In this document: positions 8,912 through 16,872 of the stretch, in pieces
Layout of the letters: each line of letters begins with the position of its first letter
Numbering within the stretch: position 1 is the stretch's first letter
Assembly: GCA_027049035.1 (NCBI GenBank)
Contig: JALTVI010000091.1
Coordinates: 1 to 64,000 of the forward strand
Direction: 5' to 3'
From: Sulfurovum sp.
GTDB lineage: Bacteria > Campylobacterota > Campylobacteria > Campylobacterales > Sulfurovaceae
DNA length: 64,000 nucleotides
Program-made: the position numbers and the translations under genes
Notes under the pieces: generated by a model
Databases searched by the model: none
The model's input: only the letters and a program-made list of their open reading frames with translations
What the model was told of the DNA's origin: nothing

Positions 8912-9551
8912 GTTCGGTATTGCCAGCAAATGTTTCATAGGCAAAGCGCTGAAGCTGTGCAGTGTTTTCGAGTGAAAGTTTGTCCAAAATACGTGTACGG
9001 TATGTTGAAACTGTTTTGGGGCTGAGCGCCATCTCTTCTGCAATCTCTTTCGGAGACTTTCCCAGTGCTATGAGACTGAGGACTTCAAACTCTCTTTTTG
9101 AAAGGAGGTCCCCCAACGTTTTCTTTTCCGGATCAAGATCTGTTCCAAAAGGCAAAATCTCTTCAAGGGCGCTGCTGATATATTTCTCGCCACGCATTAC
9201 TGTTGTGATGGCATCGATCAGTTCTGCAGAGACGACAGATTTATTGAGGTATCCGAGGGCCCCGCTTTTAAACGCACGCAGGGCATACACCTCTTCCGGA
9301 TATGCACTGAGGACGAGGATAGGCAAAGAAGGGTATTGCGTCTTGATCTGTTCAACGGTTGAGAGACCATTGCTGTCACCGAGATTGAGATCGAGCAGAA
9401 GAAGGTCGACATGCTGCTTCCTCAAAGACTCCAGAAGTTCATGATAACTGGCTGCCTGGAGAGTTACCTGCATGTCACTGTGTGTACCAATGATCATTTC
9501 AAGACCATTACGGATGAGTTCATGATCGTCTGCGATGGCTAACCTTATCAT
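8901..9551 (-). CDS. NarL/LuxR-family response regulator
   Basis: 216 residues: receiver domain (IADDHE; acceptor Asp 54 in LLLDLNLGDS; late Lys in YLNKS) and a C-terminal LuxR helix-turn-helix (LSKREFEVLSLIALGKS, then MALSPKTVSTYR). It should bind DNA as a phosphorylated dimer. It is convergent with the kinase at 7556-8911 and divergent from the HPt gene. Its targets cannot be read from the sequence. Confidence 0.92.
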   Translation of the reverse strand: MIRLAIADDHELIRNGLEMIIGTHSDMQVTLQAASYHELLESLRKQHVDLLLLDLNLGDSNGLSTVEQIKTQYPSLPILVLSAYPEEVYALRAFKSGALGYLNKSVVSAELIDAITTVMRGEKYISSALEEILPFGTDLDPEKKTLGDLLSKREFEVLSLIALGKSPKEIAEEMALSPKTVSTYRTRILDKLSLENTAQLQRFAYETFAGNTEPTL

Positions 9552-9652
9552 TTTTCTCTCTTGGTGTGTGATTGTTTGTTTCGAGATAGTATATCAAACT
9601 ATACAGCATATGTTCTTGAAGTCGATTGTATGGTTTCAAAAAGGAAATAGTG

Positions 9653-9658
9653 TACAAT
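9653..9658 (+). promoter_or_regulatory. -10 box for the HPt gene
   Basis: TACAAT about 29 nt before ATG 9687, in the space between the LuxR-type regulator and the HPt gene. Confidence 0.4.
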
Positions 9659-9686
9659 ATGATATGTCTTGAGAAAAGGAAAAGAG

Positions 9687-10004
9687 ATGATAGATGCGCT
9701 TGTTGAAGAGAGTTTGCAGATAGCAGCCAAAAAGTTTGAGGGGTTTGGATTTCAGGAAGAGCAGATTGAAAAACTGCTCCTTTCCGGCAAACGTGATCTG
9801 GAAGCTGAAATTGAAAAGCTAATGCAGCTTTTGTCGGCAGATGAGCCCGAAAAAGCGGAGATAGACAAAGCACTACATGCATTAAAGGGGCTTTTTTATA
9901 ACCTGGGTAATACAGAAGCCGGGGACAAGATGAATGCACTTCGGGAGGATGAATCTCTGCAACTACAAATTGAAACGCTGCAGGCAGTGCTTCATGGCCG
10001 ATAG
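9687..10004 (+). CDS. Stand-alone HPt phosphotransfer protein
   Basis: 105 residues, all helical. The motif HALKGLFYNLGN matches the HPt active-site pattern His-x-Leu-Lys-Gly, with His 64 as acceptor. Free HPt proteins carry phosphate from hybrid-kinase receivers to terminal regulators; two hybrid kinases and single REC proteins lie within 9 kb, and SixA, which dephosphorylates HPt domains, is in the same island. The frame also opens at TTG 9669, but ATG 9687 has AAGGA six nt upstream. The next gene starts inside its last codons. Confidence 0.75.
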   Translation: MIDALVEESLQIAAKKFEGFGFQEEQIEKLLLSGKRDLEAEIEKLMQLLSADEPEKAEIDKALHALKGLFYNLGNTEAGDKMNALREDESLQLQIETLQAVLHGR

Positions 10005-10653
10005 CAGATACAGGTATGCATGGCAAACCGTACTCCTCTTCCTGCTGGTGACAGGAAGTGTATGGGGAAAATATCAAGCCATGATTGCTCCTGTCAGCAA
10101 AAGCGTAAAGGTACGTATGCTCAAGGGGCACTCCTGGCGTGAGGGGTGTCCGGTGCACTATCGTGATCTGCGGTATCTGACCATGACCTACATCGACTTC
10201 AACGGCAAAGAGCATACAGGAGAGATGATCGTCCATAAGGCTGTTGCCAAAGAAGTGGCCGAAATCTTTGGGAAGCTCTACAGGGCAGACTACCCCATTC
10301 GGCAGATGCGGCTGGTAAGCGACTTTGGCGGCAACGACTGGAAGAGCATCGAAGCAGACAATACATCGGCCTTCAACTGCCGCAGGGCGACAGGCAGCAA
10401 AAAGTGGTCAAAGCACAGCTACGGCAGGGCGATAGACCTCAACTCCATAGAGAACCCCTACATCTCCCGCAGCGGACACATCGCACACAAGGCATCGCTT
10501 AAGTACAGAAAACGGGTACACCGAAACCGCAGCGCTGCAGACAGAGCGGTGTTGTTGCCAAATGACGAAGCGGTCAAGATATTCAAATCGTACGGCTGGC
10601 AGTGGGGCGGTGACTGGAGCGGCGTCAAGGACTACCAGCACTTTTCAAAATAG
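9994..10653 (+). CDS. M15-family D-Ala-D-Ala carboxypeptidase-like protein, secreted
   Basis: About 219 residues. A signal peptide (hydrophobic core VLLFLLVTGSV) leads to an M15-type zinc peptidase domain: HSYGRAIDLN carries the His and Asp ligands and DYQHFSK near the C terminus the last His. Such enzymes trim peptidoglycan stem peptides in the periplasm. The start overlaps the HPt gene by 11 nt, so translation is likely coupled. An upstream in-frame start exists at 9934 but would put a polar stretch before the signal peptide. Base composition is richer in GC than the signalling genes before it, marking the start of the housekeeping block. Confidence 0.8.
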   Translation: MADSRYRYAWQTVLLFLLVTGSVWGKYQAMIAPVSKSVKVRMLKGHSWREGCPVHYRDLRYLTMTYIDFNGKEHTGEMIVHKAVAKEVAEIFGKLYRADYPIRQMRLVSDFGGNDWKSIEADNTSAFNCRRATGSKKWSKHSYGRAIDLNSIENPYISRSGHIAHKASLKYRKRVHRNRSAADRAVLLPNDEAVKIFKSYGWQWGGDWSGVKDYQHFSK

Positions 10654-10665
10654 AGAGGATATTGT

Positions 10666-12114
10666 ATGAAAAAACGCACCAAAATCGTCGCGACCATCGG
10701 GCCGGCATCGGACAGTTACGAAAAGATCGTCGCACTCATCCGTGCCGGAGTCAATGTCTTCAGGCTCAACTTCTCCCACGGTACGCACGACTACCACAGC
10801 GAAGTGCTCGGCCGCATCCGCAAGGCAGTGGCAGAGACGGGGCTTGTTACCGGCGTGCTGCAGGATATCAGCGGTCCCAAAATACGTGTCGGGATGCTGG
10901 AGTCGGATTTTCAGCTCAAAAGCGGTGACGAGCTTGAATTCGTCAAGGAAGATATTGTCGGAAAGCAGATTGCACCGGGCAGATACCGCCTGAGTATCAA
11001 CGAGCCTCAGGTGCTCGACCAGCTGCAGGTAGGAGAGTACATCTACCTCTATAATGGCATCATACGTGCAGTGGTGACACAGACGAGCCCGGATGGGGTG
11101 GTCGTCAAGGTGGAGAACGAGGGGATGCTCTCTTCACGCAAGGGGGTCAACTTCCCCAACACCCGCCTTGGTATCGACGTTCTGACACCAAAGGACAGAA
11201 AAGACATTGCGTGGGGTGTGGCAAACGGTGTCGACTTCATGGCCATATCGTTCGTGCAGTCGGCAAAGGATATACAGCGCGCACGCGAGGTGGTAGATGC
11301 GCACGGCGGCAAGGTACAGCTGCTGGCAAAGATCGAGAAGTTCGATGCGGTAGAGAATATCGACGCGATTCTGGAGGTTTCAGACGGCATTATGGTCGCA
11401 CGCGGCGATCTTGGCATAGAGATCCCCTACTACGAAGTGCCGCTGACACAGAAGATGCTGGTGGAGAAGGCCAACGAGCGCAGCAAACCGGTCATTGTCG
11501 CCACGCAGATGCTGCTTTCGATGACCACCAAAGAGACCGCTTCACGCGCGGAGATAAGCGATGTGGCAAACGCCGTGCTCGACGGTGCGGATGCGGTGAT
11601 GCTTTCCGAGGAGAGCGCCATAGGGCACAACCCCGTGCTTGCGGTGGAGACGATGTTCAAAACGGTGCAGGCGGCAGAGACCTTCTACCCCTTCCACAAG
11701 TTCGATATGTTTCCGATGTACGACCGGGGAGACAAGATCGACGATGCGGCCGTACGGCTTTCGGAGAGTCTGCAGACAGAAGGTATCATTGCGATGACCT
11801 CTTCGGGCGGTTCGGCCAAAAAGACGGCGCGTTACCGTCCAAGCCGGCCTATCTATGCCGTCACACATGATGAGAAGACGGCGCGTACCTTGACGCTGGT
11901 GTGGGGTGTGGTACCGGCATTTTCCGTAAAAGAGGGGAAACTCAGAGAGATGATGGCTGAGGTGATGGCGCAGGGGCTTGAGCGCGGACTGCTGCAAAAG
12001 GAGAGCAGCTACATTCTGGTTGCCGGCGATCCTGCCGGTGTACCGGGCTCAACCAACCTCGTGCGCGTTATCAGCGGTTACGAGATGGAGTATTTTGCCG
12101 CACTGGATGAGTGA
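10666..12114 (+). CDS. pyk: Pyruvate kinase
   Basis: 482 residues, full length. It opens with TKIVATIGPASDSYE, then NFSHGTH, and carries the active-site block IMVARGDLGIEIP and VIVATQMLLSM. The C-terminal domain is present (residues ~350-480). It makes ATP and pyruvate from phosphoenolpyruvate in the cytoplasm. In an autotroph-like relative it may serve glycogen or anaplerotic flux; that is inference. It begins 12 nt after the peptidase gene, with AGAGGA before the ATG. Confidence 0.97.
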   Translation: MKKRTKIVATIGPASDSYEKIVALIRAGVNVFRLNFSHGTHDYHSEVLGRIRKAVAETGLVTGVLQDISGPKIRVGMLESDFQLKSGDELEFVKEDIVGKQIAPGRYRLSINEPQVLDQLQVGEYIYLYNGIIRAVVTQTSPDGVVVKVENEGMLSSRKGVNFPNTRLGIDVLTPKDRKDIAWGVANGVDFMAISFVQSAKDIQRAREVVDAHGGKVQLLAKIEKFDAVENIDAILEVSDGIMVARGDLGIEIPYYEVPLTQKMLVEKANERSKPVIVATQMLLSMTTKETASRAEISDVANAVLDGADAVMLSEESAIGHNPVLAVETMFKTVQAAETFYPFHKFDMFPMYDRGDKIDDAAVRLSESLQTEGIIAMTSSGGSAKKTARYRPSRPIYAVTHDEKTARTLTLVWGVVPAFSVKEGKLREMMAEVMAQGLERGLLQKESSYILVAGDPAGVPGSTNLVRVISGYEMEYFAALDE

Positions 12115-12121
12115 AGCGGGC

Positions 12122-12979
12122 TTAGTTCTTGAATGCGCCGCCGAGCATTCCCTTGATGGCACCTTGAATGTCTGCAGGGTAGATGACGAACTTGGAGTTC
12201 TGACTCTTGCTGATCTGCTCTAGTGAGTTGATGTAGCGGTCGCCAAGCAGGAACATCGCCGGCAGCTCTTTATCCTGAATGTTGTCGGAAATGAGTTTGA
12301 TCGCTTCGGCAGAGGCGTTGGCCAAAGCAACCTGTGCTTCTGCTTCTCTCTTGGCTGCTTCGAGCTTTCCGTCAGCCTCCAAAATGGCAGCGTTCTTGTT
12401 TCCCTCCGCAGTGGTTTCGATGGCGCGGCGTTCGCGCTCGGCTGCTGCCTGGCGCTCCATCGACTCCTGCATTGAGGGACTTGGAGAAATGTCCTGAATT
12501 TCGACACTCTTGATGGTCACACCCCAGTCGGCCACATCGTCGATGATGGCGTCTTTGAGCTTTGCTTTGATGTGCTCACGGTTGCTTAGCGCCTCATCGA
12601 GCGTCATTTCACCCAGGATCGAACGCAGTGTGGTCATAACCAGCTGCTGGATGGCCAGGTGGAAATCTTCGATACCGTAGATGGCGTCACGCGGGTTGGT
12701 GACACGCGCGAAGGTGACGGCATTGGTGGTGATGACGGCGTTGTCACGGGTGATCACCTCCTGTTCGGGGATGTCGAGGATGATGTCACGGGTAGAGACT
12801 TTTTCTCTGACCGATTCGATGTAGGGGACGATGATATTAAGCCCTGGCTTGAGGGTGCGCGCGAACTTTCCAAGCCGCTCGACGACCCACTCCTCCCCCT
12901 GCGGGACGATGTTGATGCCTTTGTAGAGGGTGTAGACGACGCCTGTGGCGATGATGATCAGTACGGTCAATGCTTCCAT
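12122..12979 (-). CDS. SPFH/stomatin-family membrane protein (QmcA-like)
   Basis: 285 residues. An N-terminal membrane anchor (LTVLIIIATGVVYTLY) is followed by a band-7 domain (VPQGEEWVVERLGKF, LDIPEQEVITRDNAV) and a charged coiled coil rich in Ala, Glu and Arg (about 190-245). Paraslipins form membrane rings linked to proteolysis and membrane order, usually paired with an NfeD protein, as here. ATG 12979 has AAGGAGC upstream and begins right after the nfeD stop; the frame extends 14 residues further but those overlap nfeD. Confidence 0.9.
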   Translation of the reverse strand: MEALTVLIIIATGVVYTLYKGINIVPQGEEWVVERLGKFARTLKPGLNIIVPYIESVREKVSTRDIILDIPEQEVITRDNAVITTNAVTFARVTNPRDAIYGIEDFHLAIQQLVMTTLRSILGEMTLDEALSNREHIKAKLKDAIIDDVADWGVTIKSVEIQDISPSPSMQESMERQAAAERERRAIETTAEGNKNAAILEADGKLEAAKREAEAQVALANASAEAIKLISDNIQDKELPAMFLLGDRYINSLEQISKSQNSKFVIYPADIQGAIKGMLGGAFKN

Positions 12980-12980
12980 T

Positions 12981-13457
12981 TTATGCTCCTTGGTTGGTTT
13001 GGTTTTCTGTTGCGGGGGCAACCTCTATCAGCTGCCCGTTGATTTCGACGATCCTGACACGGGTGCCTTTTGGAATGTCGGTTCTGGCTGTGGCGTGCCA
13101 CTGTGTATTGCCCAGTACCGGGGTATCGAACGTAACTTTCCCCCTGCCGTGGGGGTGAATCTCACTTGTGACGGTCCCCAGCGTCTCAAGCCGGTAGTCC
13201 GACTGCCCGCTGTTGGATACCGTATGGTCCTTGAACCACTTCATCCATATCACTACAGAGGCGATGGAGAAGAGCAGCCAGAGCAGGATCTCCACCTGTA
13301 TGGAGAGCTTGAAGAGTATGTCGATGATGCCCACCAGAATGGCCGAAACCCCCAGTGTCAGCATAAAGAAAGTACCTGTACTCATCTCGATGACAATGAG
13401 CAGAACACCGAAGATGACCCAGTGCCACCAGGTCACTTCGTTCAGCAGTGCAATCAC
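12981..13457 (-). CDS. NfeD-family membrane protein (short form)
   Basis: 158 residues, GTG start with AGGAGA upstream. Three or four membrane segments (TWWHWVIFGVLLIVIEM, then FFMLTLGVSAILVGII, ILLWLLFSIASVVIWM) precede a C-terminal OB-fold (LGTVTSEIHPHGRG ... GTRVRIVEINGQ). The serine-protease domain of long NfeD proteins is absent. It is the partner of the SPFH gene one nt downstream. The 346 nt upstream hold a structured repeat and no gene. Confidence 0.88.
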   Translation of the reverse strand: MIALLNEVTWWHWVIFGVLLIVIEMSTGTFFMLTLGVSAILVGIIDILFKLSIQVEILLWLLFSIASVVIWMKWFKDHTVSNSGQSDYRLETLGTVTSEIHPHGRGKVTFDTPVLGNTQWHATARTDIPKGTRVRIVEINGQLIEVAPATENQTNQGA

Positions 13458-13501
13458 GCAGTCTCCTTTTGTTTAGCTATTGAATTTTCTGCAAATCATT
13501 T

Positions 13502-13663
13502 GGTTTCACTCGATGGCGACAAAGGAGCACTCAACCCGCAGGGCGGCGCCTCCATGGCTACGCTTCGCTCCGACCATTCCGGTTCCGAAGCTACGAAAGA
13601 CAAGCAGTTGTCTTTCGCTTACGCTTCTCATGTTTGCGACTGCCAGAGCTATCGAGTGAAACC
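13502..13663 (-). repeat. Structured intergenic repeat, long version (family A)
   Basis: Bounded by a perfect 13-bp inverted repeat, GGTTTCACTCGAT at the left and its complement at the right. Read on the minus strand it matches the 84-bp copy at 18462-18545 over both flanks (CAGTCGCAAAC side and GCTCCTTTGTCGCC side). Here ~80 nt are added at the tip, holding an inner hairpin with 10-bp arms (CGAAAGACAA / TTGTCTTTCG). No target-site duplication is obvious and there is no transposase in the window. It sits between nfeD and the ilvC promoter. Confidence 0.8.
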
Positions 13664-13766
13664 TTACTATTCAAGTTTTCAGAGAATTCTATAAAAAAAG
13701 ATTATAGCATAAAATAAATGTAAACTGAAAGTACTGGTCTGCCGCAGGGCGTAAGCAACATTTGGG

Positions 13767-13772
13767 TATAAT
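13767..13772 (+). promoter_or_regulatory. -10 box for ilvC
   Basis: TATAAT preceded by TTTGGG, 31 nt before the ilvC ATG, in the T-rich context typical of this phylum's sigma-70 promoters. Confidence 0.6.
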
Positions 13773-13800
13773 CGCGAAAATTTTTACACATCAAGGATAA

Positions 13801-14832
<1,032 letters not shown>

Positions 14833-14856
14833 TCTTTTTGACAATTGGCGCTCATC

Positions 14857-14914
14857 TTTGTAGGATGGGCGCAGTCACTTACTATTCGTAAGCTCCTTTG
14901 CCCAAACCTACAAA
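14857..14914. repeat. Structured hairpin repeat, family B, copy 1
   Basis: A compound hairpin: outer stem TTTGTAGG/CCTACAAA, second stem TGGGC/GCCCA, a conserved internal loop (CAGTCA on one side, CTCCTTT on the other), and apical stem CTTAC/GTAAG with a 5-nt loop. A diverged second copy begins 120 bp later. On the minus strand the internal loop reads AAAGGAG against GTGACTG and could form tandem G-A pairs. It is not followed by a T-run, so it does not look like an ilvC terminator. Confidence 0.8.
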
Positions 14915-14976
14915 TCTAAGCACAACTTATCAAAAATCTTCAATTAGTTATATCTTTTTTGCGATTTCACTGCATC

Positions 14977-15034
14977 TTTGGGTGATGGGCTCAGTCAGCT
15001 ACTACTCGTAGCCTCCTTCGCCCAAACACCCAAA
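14977..15034. repeat. Structured hairpin repeat, family B, copy 2
   Basis: Same architecture as copy 1 with compensatory changes: outer stem TTTGGGTG/CACCCAAA, second stem TGGGC/GCCCA, apical stem GCTAC/GTAGC. The internal loop (CAGTCA and CTCCTTC) is nearly unchanged. About 35 nt beyond each copy are also similar (AAATCTA...AAAAATCTT), so the duplicated unit is about 120 bp. Confidence 0.8.
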
Positions 15035-15060
15035 TCTACAGCAAACTCACAAAAAATCTT

Positions 15061-15200
15061 GAGTTTACATTATTTAACTTTTCTTCATTTGGAACCGGAA
15101 ATTCATTTCCGGCCCTGGGGAAGATACACCTAAAGGCATACACTTCGTTAAATCTTCGCTTCCAAAGGTGCTTTAAGTTTCACTTCAACCAAGCCATGCC
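15061..15200. other. Gene-free stretch with further hairpins
   Basis: No credible ORF. It has a near-perfect palindrome at 15095-15112 (CCGGAAAT, two bases, ATTTCCGG) and a looser pairing of CACCT (15127-15131) with AGGTG (15166-15170). Their role is unknown. Confidence 0.5.
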
Positions 15201-15203
15201 AAA

Positions 15204-15256
15204 TTTCCTCATTCCTCATTCCTCATTCCTCATTCCTCATTCCTCATTCCTCATTC
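15204..15256. repeat. Heptanucleotide tandem repeat (ATTCCTC)n
   Basis: Six perfect copies of ATTCCTC at 15211-15252, with a partial copy on each side. It ends 6 nt before a TATAAT box and occupies the place of the -35 region for the gene at 15295. Seven-base repeats are prone to slipped-strand copy change, which would alter promoter geometry. Confidence 0.9.
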
Positions 15257-15262
15257 TTTTGC

Positions 15263-15268
15263 TATAAT
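15263..15268 (+). promoter_or_regulatory. -10 box for the YibQ-like gene
   Basis: TATAAT 26 nt before ATG 15295, directly after the ATTCCTC tandem repeat. Confidence 0.6.
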
Positions 15269-15294
15269 GCCGTACTTCAAACAGGTGGAGCGCT

Positions 15295-16362
15295 ATGGCA
15301 CCAGGTACCGGGAAAAAGAGAACGACAAAATCGACATCGGGCAAAAGCGCGGCTAAGAAAAGTACCACGAATACCAAAAAGAAAACATCACCACGCAAAA
15401 AGCGAACGAGCAAAAAGAAGTCTCAAAAGTCAAACGCTTTTCTGAAAGTGTTTCTGATACTCCTGGCCATGTCATTGCTGGTGGGGGTAGGGTACTGCCT
15501 TGGCAGCTGCTGGCAGAAAACGGAAAGTGCACCGAAAAAAGCGCATGCACAAACAGCCAAAAAACATCAGCAAAAGCCTGCGAAGAAGCCGGTGAAGCCA
15601 AAAGAGAAAATCCATCAGGTTAAAACGAAGCCGCAGACAAAACCTGTGTCAGAACCAATAACGCTTCAGCCTTTTGCCAAACATGTTAGACTGGCCTACA
15701 GAGGAGAGCGGCCGCGGCTGGTGATCATCATCGATGATGTCCATACGCAGCAGCAGCTTCATGACATTGCACATATAGGCTATCCGGTAACGCCCTCTAT
15801 CTTCCCGCCCTATACGCTCTCACCACACACACCGAGGCTTGCGCGCAATGCGGTACACTATATGATACACCTGCCCATGGAGTCCGGCAGTGCGAAGTTC
15901 AATACGCAGAGCAAAACACTGATGTCAGGTTTCAGCAGAGCACAGATGGAGGCACGTATAAAGGAGCTTCGCAGGCTTTTCCCCAGAGCGCACTTCATCA
16001 ACAACCATACCGGTTCGGTCTTCACCGCCAACGAAGCGGCAATGAACCGGCTCTATGAGGCGATGCGAAAAGAGGGGTTTATCTTCATCGACAGCCGTAC
16101 TTCTGCCAAGTCGAAGGCGGGAAAGATCGCACATGCCCACGGTGACGTTTATGTGGCACGCGATATCTTCCTGGACAACGTGCAGTCGGTTCCTGCCATT
16201 CACAAGCAGTTGAAAAAGGCAGTCAGGTTAGCGAAGAAGAATGGCTACGCCATTGCTATCGGACATCCGCACAAAGCGACGATTGCGGCACTCAAAAGTG
16301 CCAAACCACTTTTAAAAGGTGTAGACGTGGTCTATATTGACGACATATTCAGGGTTGAGTGA
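15295..16362 (+). CDS. Divergent polysaccharide deacetylase (YibQ-like) with Lys-rich N terminus
   Basis: 355 residues. The first ~48 residues are very rich in Lys, Ser and Thr, then one membrane segment (VFLILLAMSLLVGVGYC), a Lys/Pro/Gln-rich linker (to ~130), and a divergent deacetylase domain: VIIIDDVH, MIHLPMES, FINNHTGS, FIDSRTS and IAIGHPH. Members of this family are envelope proteins without proven activity in most species. The basic head would lie in the cytoplasm and could bind nucleic acid or anionic lipid; that is inference. The gene has its own promoter beside a heptamer repeat and meets the DoxX gene tail-to-tail 3 nt away. Confidence 0.8.
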   Translation: MAPGTGKKRTTKSTSGKSAAKKSTTNTKKKTSPRKKRTSKKKSQKSNAFLKVFLILLAMSLLVGVGYCLGSCWQKTESAPKKAHAQTAKKHQQKPAKKPVKPKEKIHQVKTKPQTKPVSEPITLQPFAKHVRLAYRGERPRLVIIIDDVHTQQQLHDIAHIGYPVTPSIFPPYTLSPHTPRLARNAVHYMIHLPMESGSAKFNTQSKTLMSGFSRAQMEARIKELRRLFPRAHFINNHTGSVFTANEAAMNRLYEAMRKEGFIFIDSRTSAKSKAGKIAHAHGDVYVARDIFLDNVQSVPAIHKQLKKAVRLAKKNGYAIAIGHPHKATIAALKSAKPLLKGVDVVYIDDIFRVE

Positions 16363-16365
16363 GAA

Positions 16366-16749
16366 CTAGTCTCTTTTCACCGCATAGCTTCCAGAGCCTA
16401 TGAAGACGATGGCAAGTGCGCCAAGCAGAAAGAATATCGCACTCTCCGCACCCCACGCTCCATAGGCGCCAAGAGAGGTGATACCTCTAAAGCCCGTCAG
16501 CCACAGGGCAACAAGCATGTTAACGGCAATGATCCCGGCCCATATACGGCTGTAGAAACCGATAACGAGCATGAACGGGGCGATGATTTCTCCGATGTAG
16601 ACACCGTAGGCCAGCCAGCCAGGTGCACCATGTGCATGCAGCATTCCCTCGATGAACCCGATGCCGTGCTGCAGTTTGTAGATGCCGTGAAAGAGCATCA
16701 ACCCTCCGACCATCACCCTTAAAATCAGTTTTCCAATATTCTCCGGCAT
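16366..16749 (-). CDS. DoxX-family membrane protein
   Basis: 127 residues with four predicted membrane helices (ILRVMVGGLMLFHGIYKL, VYIGEIIAPFMLVIGFY, AGIIAVNMLVALWL, IFFLLGALAIVFIGS) in the DoxX pattern. DoxX proteins are linked to sulfur or thiol redox chemistry or membrane stress in other bacteria; its exact role here is not known. The frame is open for 23 more codons, but ATG 16749 has GAGGAAAC upstream and begins MPENIGKLILRV, the family start. Confidence 0.82.
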   Translation of the reverse strand: MPENIGKLILRVMVGGLMLFHGIYKLQHGIGFIEGMLHAHGAPGWLAYGVYIGEIIAPFMLVIGFYSRIWAGIIAVNMLVALWLTGFRGITSLGAYGAWGAESAIFFLLGALAIVFIGSGSYAVKRD

Positions 16750-16770
16750 CGTTTCCTCTTTTTTGGAACG

Positions 16771-16776
16771 ATTATA
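16771..16776 (-). promoter_or_regulatory. -10 box for the DoxX gene
   Basis: TATAAT on the minus strand, 21 nt before the ATG. A 12-bp perfect palindrome ACCAAATTTGGT (16778-16789) lies immediately upstream, in the spacer. Confidence 0.55.
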
Positions 16777-16777
16777 C

Positions 16778-16789
16778 ACCAAATTTGGT
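16778..16789. promoter_or_regulatory. Palindrome ACCAAATTTGGT, candidate operator
   Basis: A perfect 12-bp palindrome between the divergent DoxX and dprA genes, next to the DoxX -10 box. A looser relative (CCAA, seven A/T, TTGG) occurs at 16829-16843 upstream of dprA. A regulator bound here could affect both genes; none is identified. Confidence 0.35.
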
Positions 16790-16872
16790 TTCAAACAAAA
16801 AGTATGACAAAACGACATATTTTTAGCACCAATATATATTTGGATGTACCATTAAAGAAAAAAGGAACACCG

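Noticed and set aside
14857-15034. ilvC transcription terminator
   Set aside because: The hairpins have large internal loops, occur twice, covary, and are not followed by a T-run.
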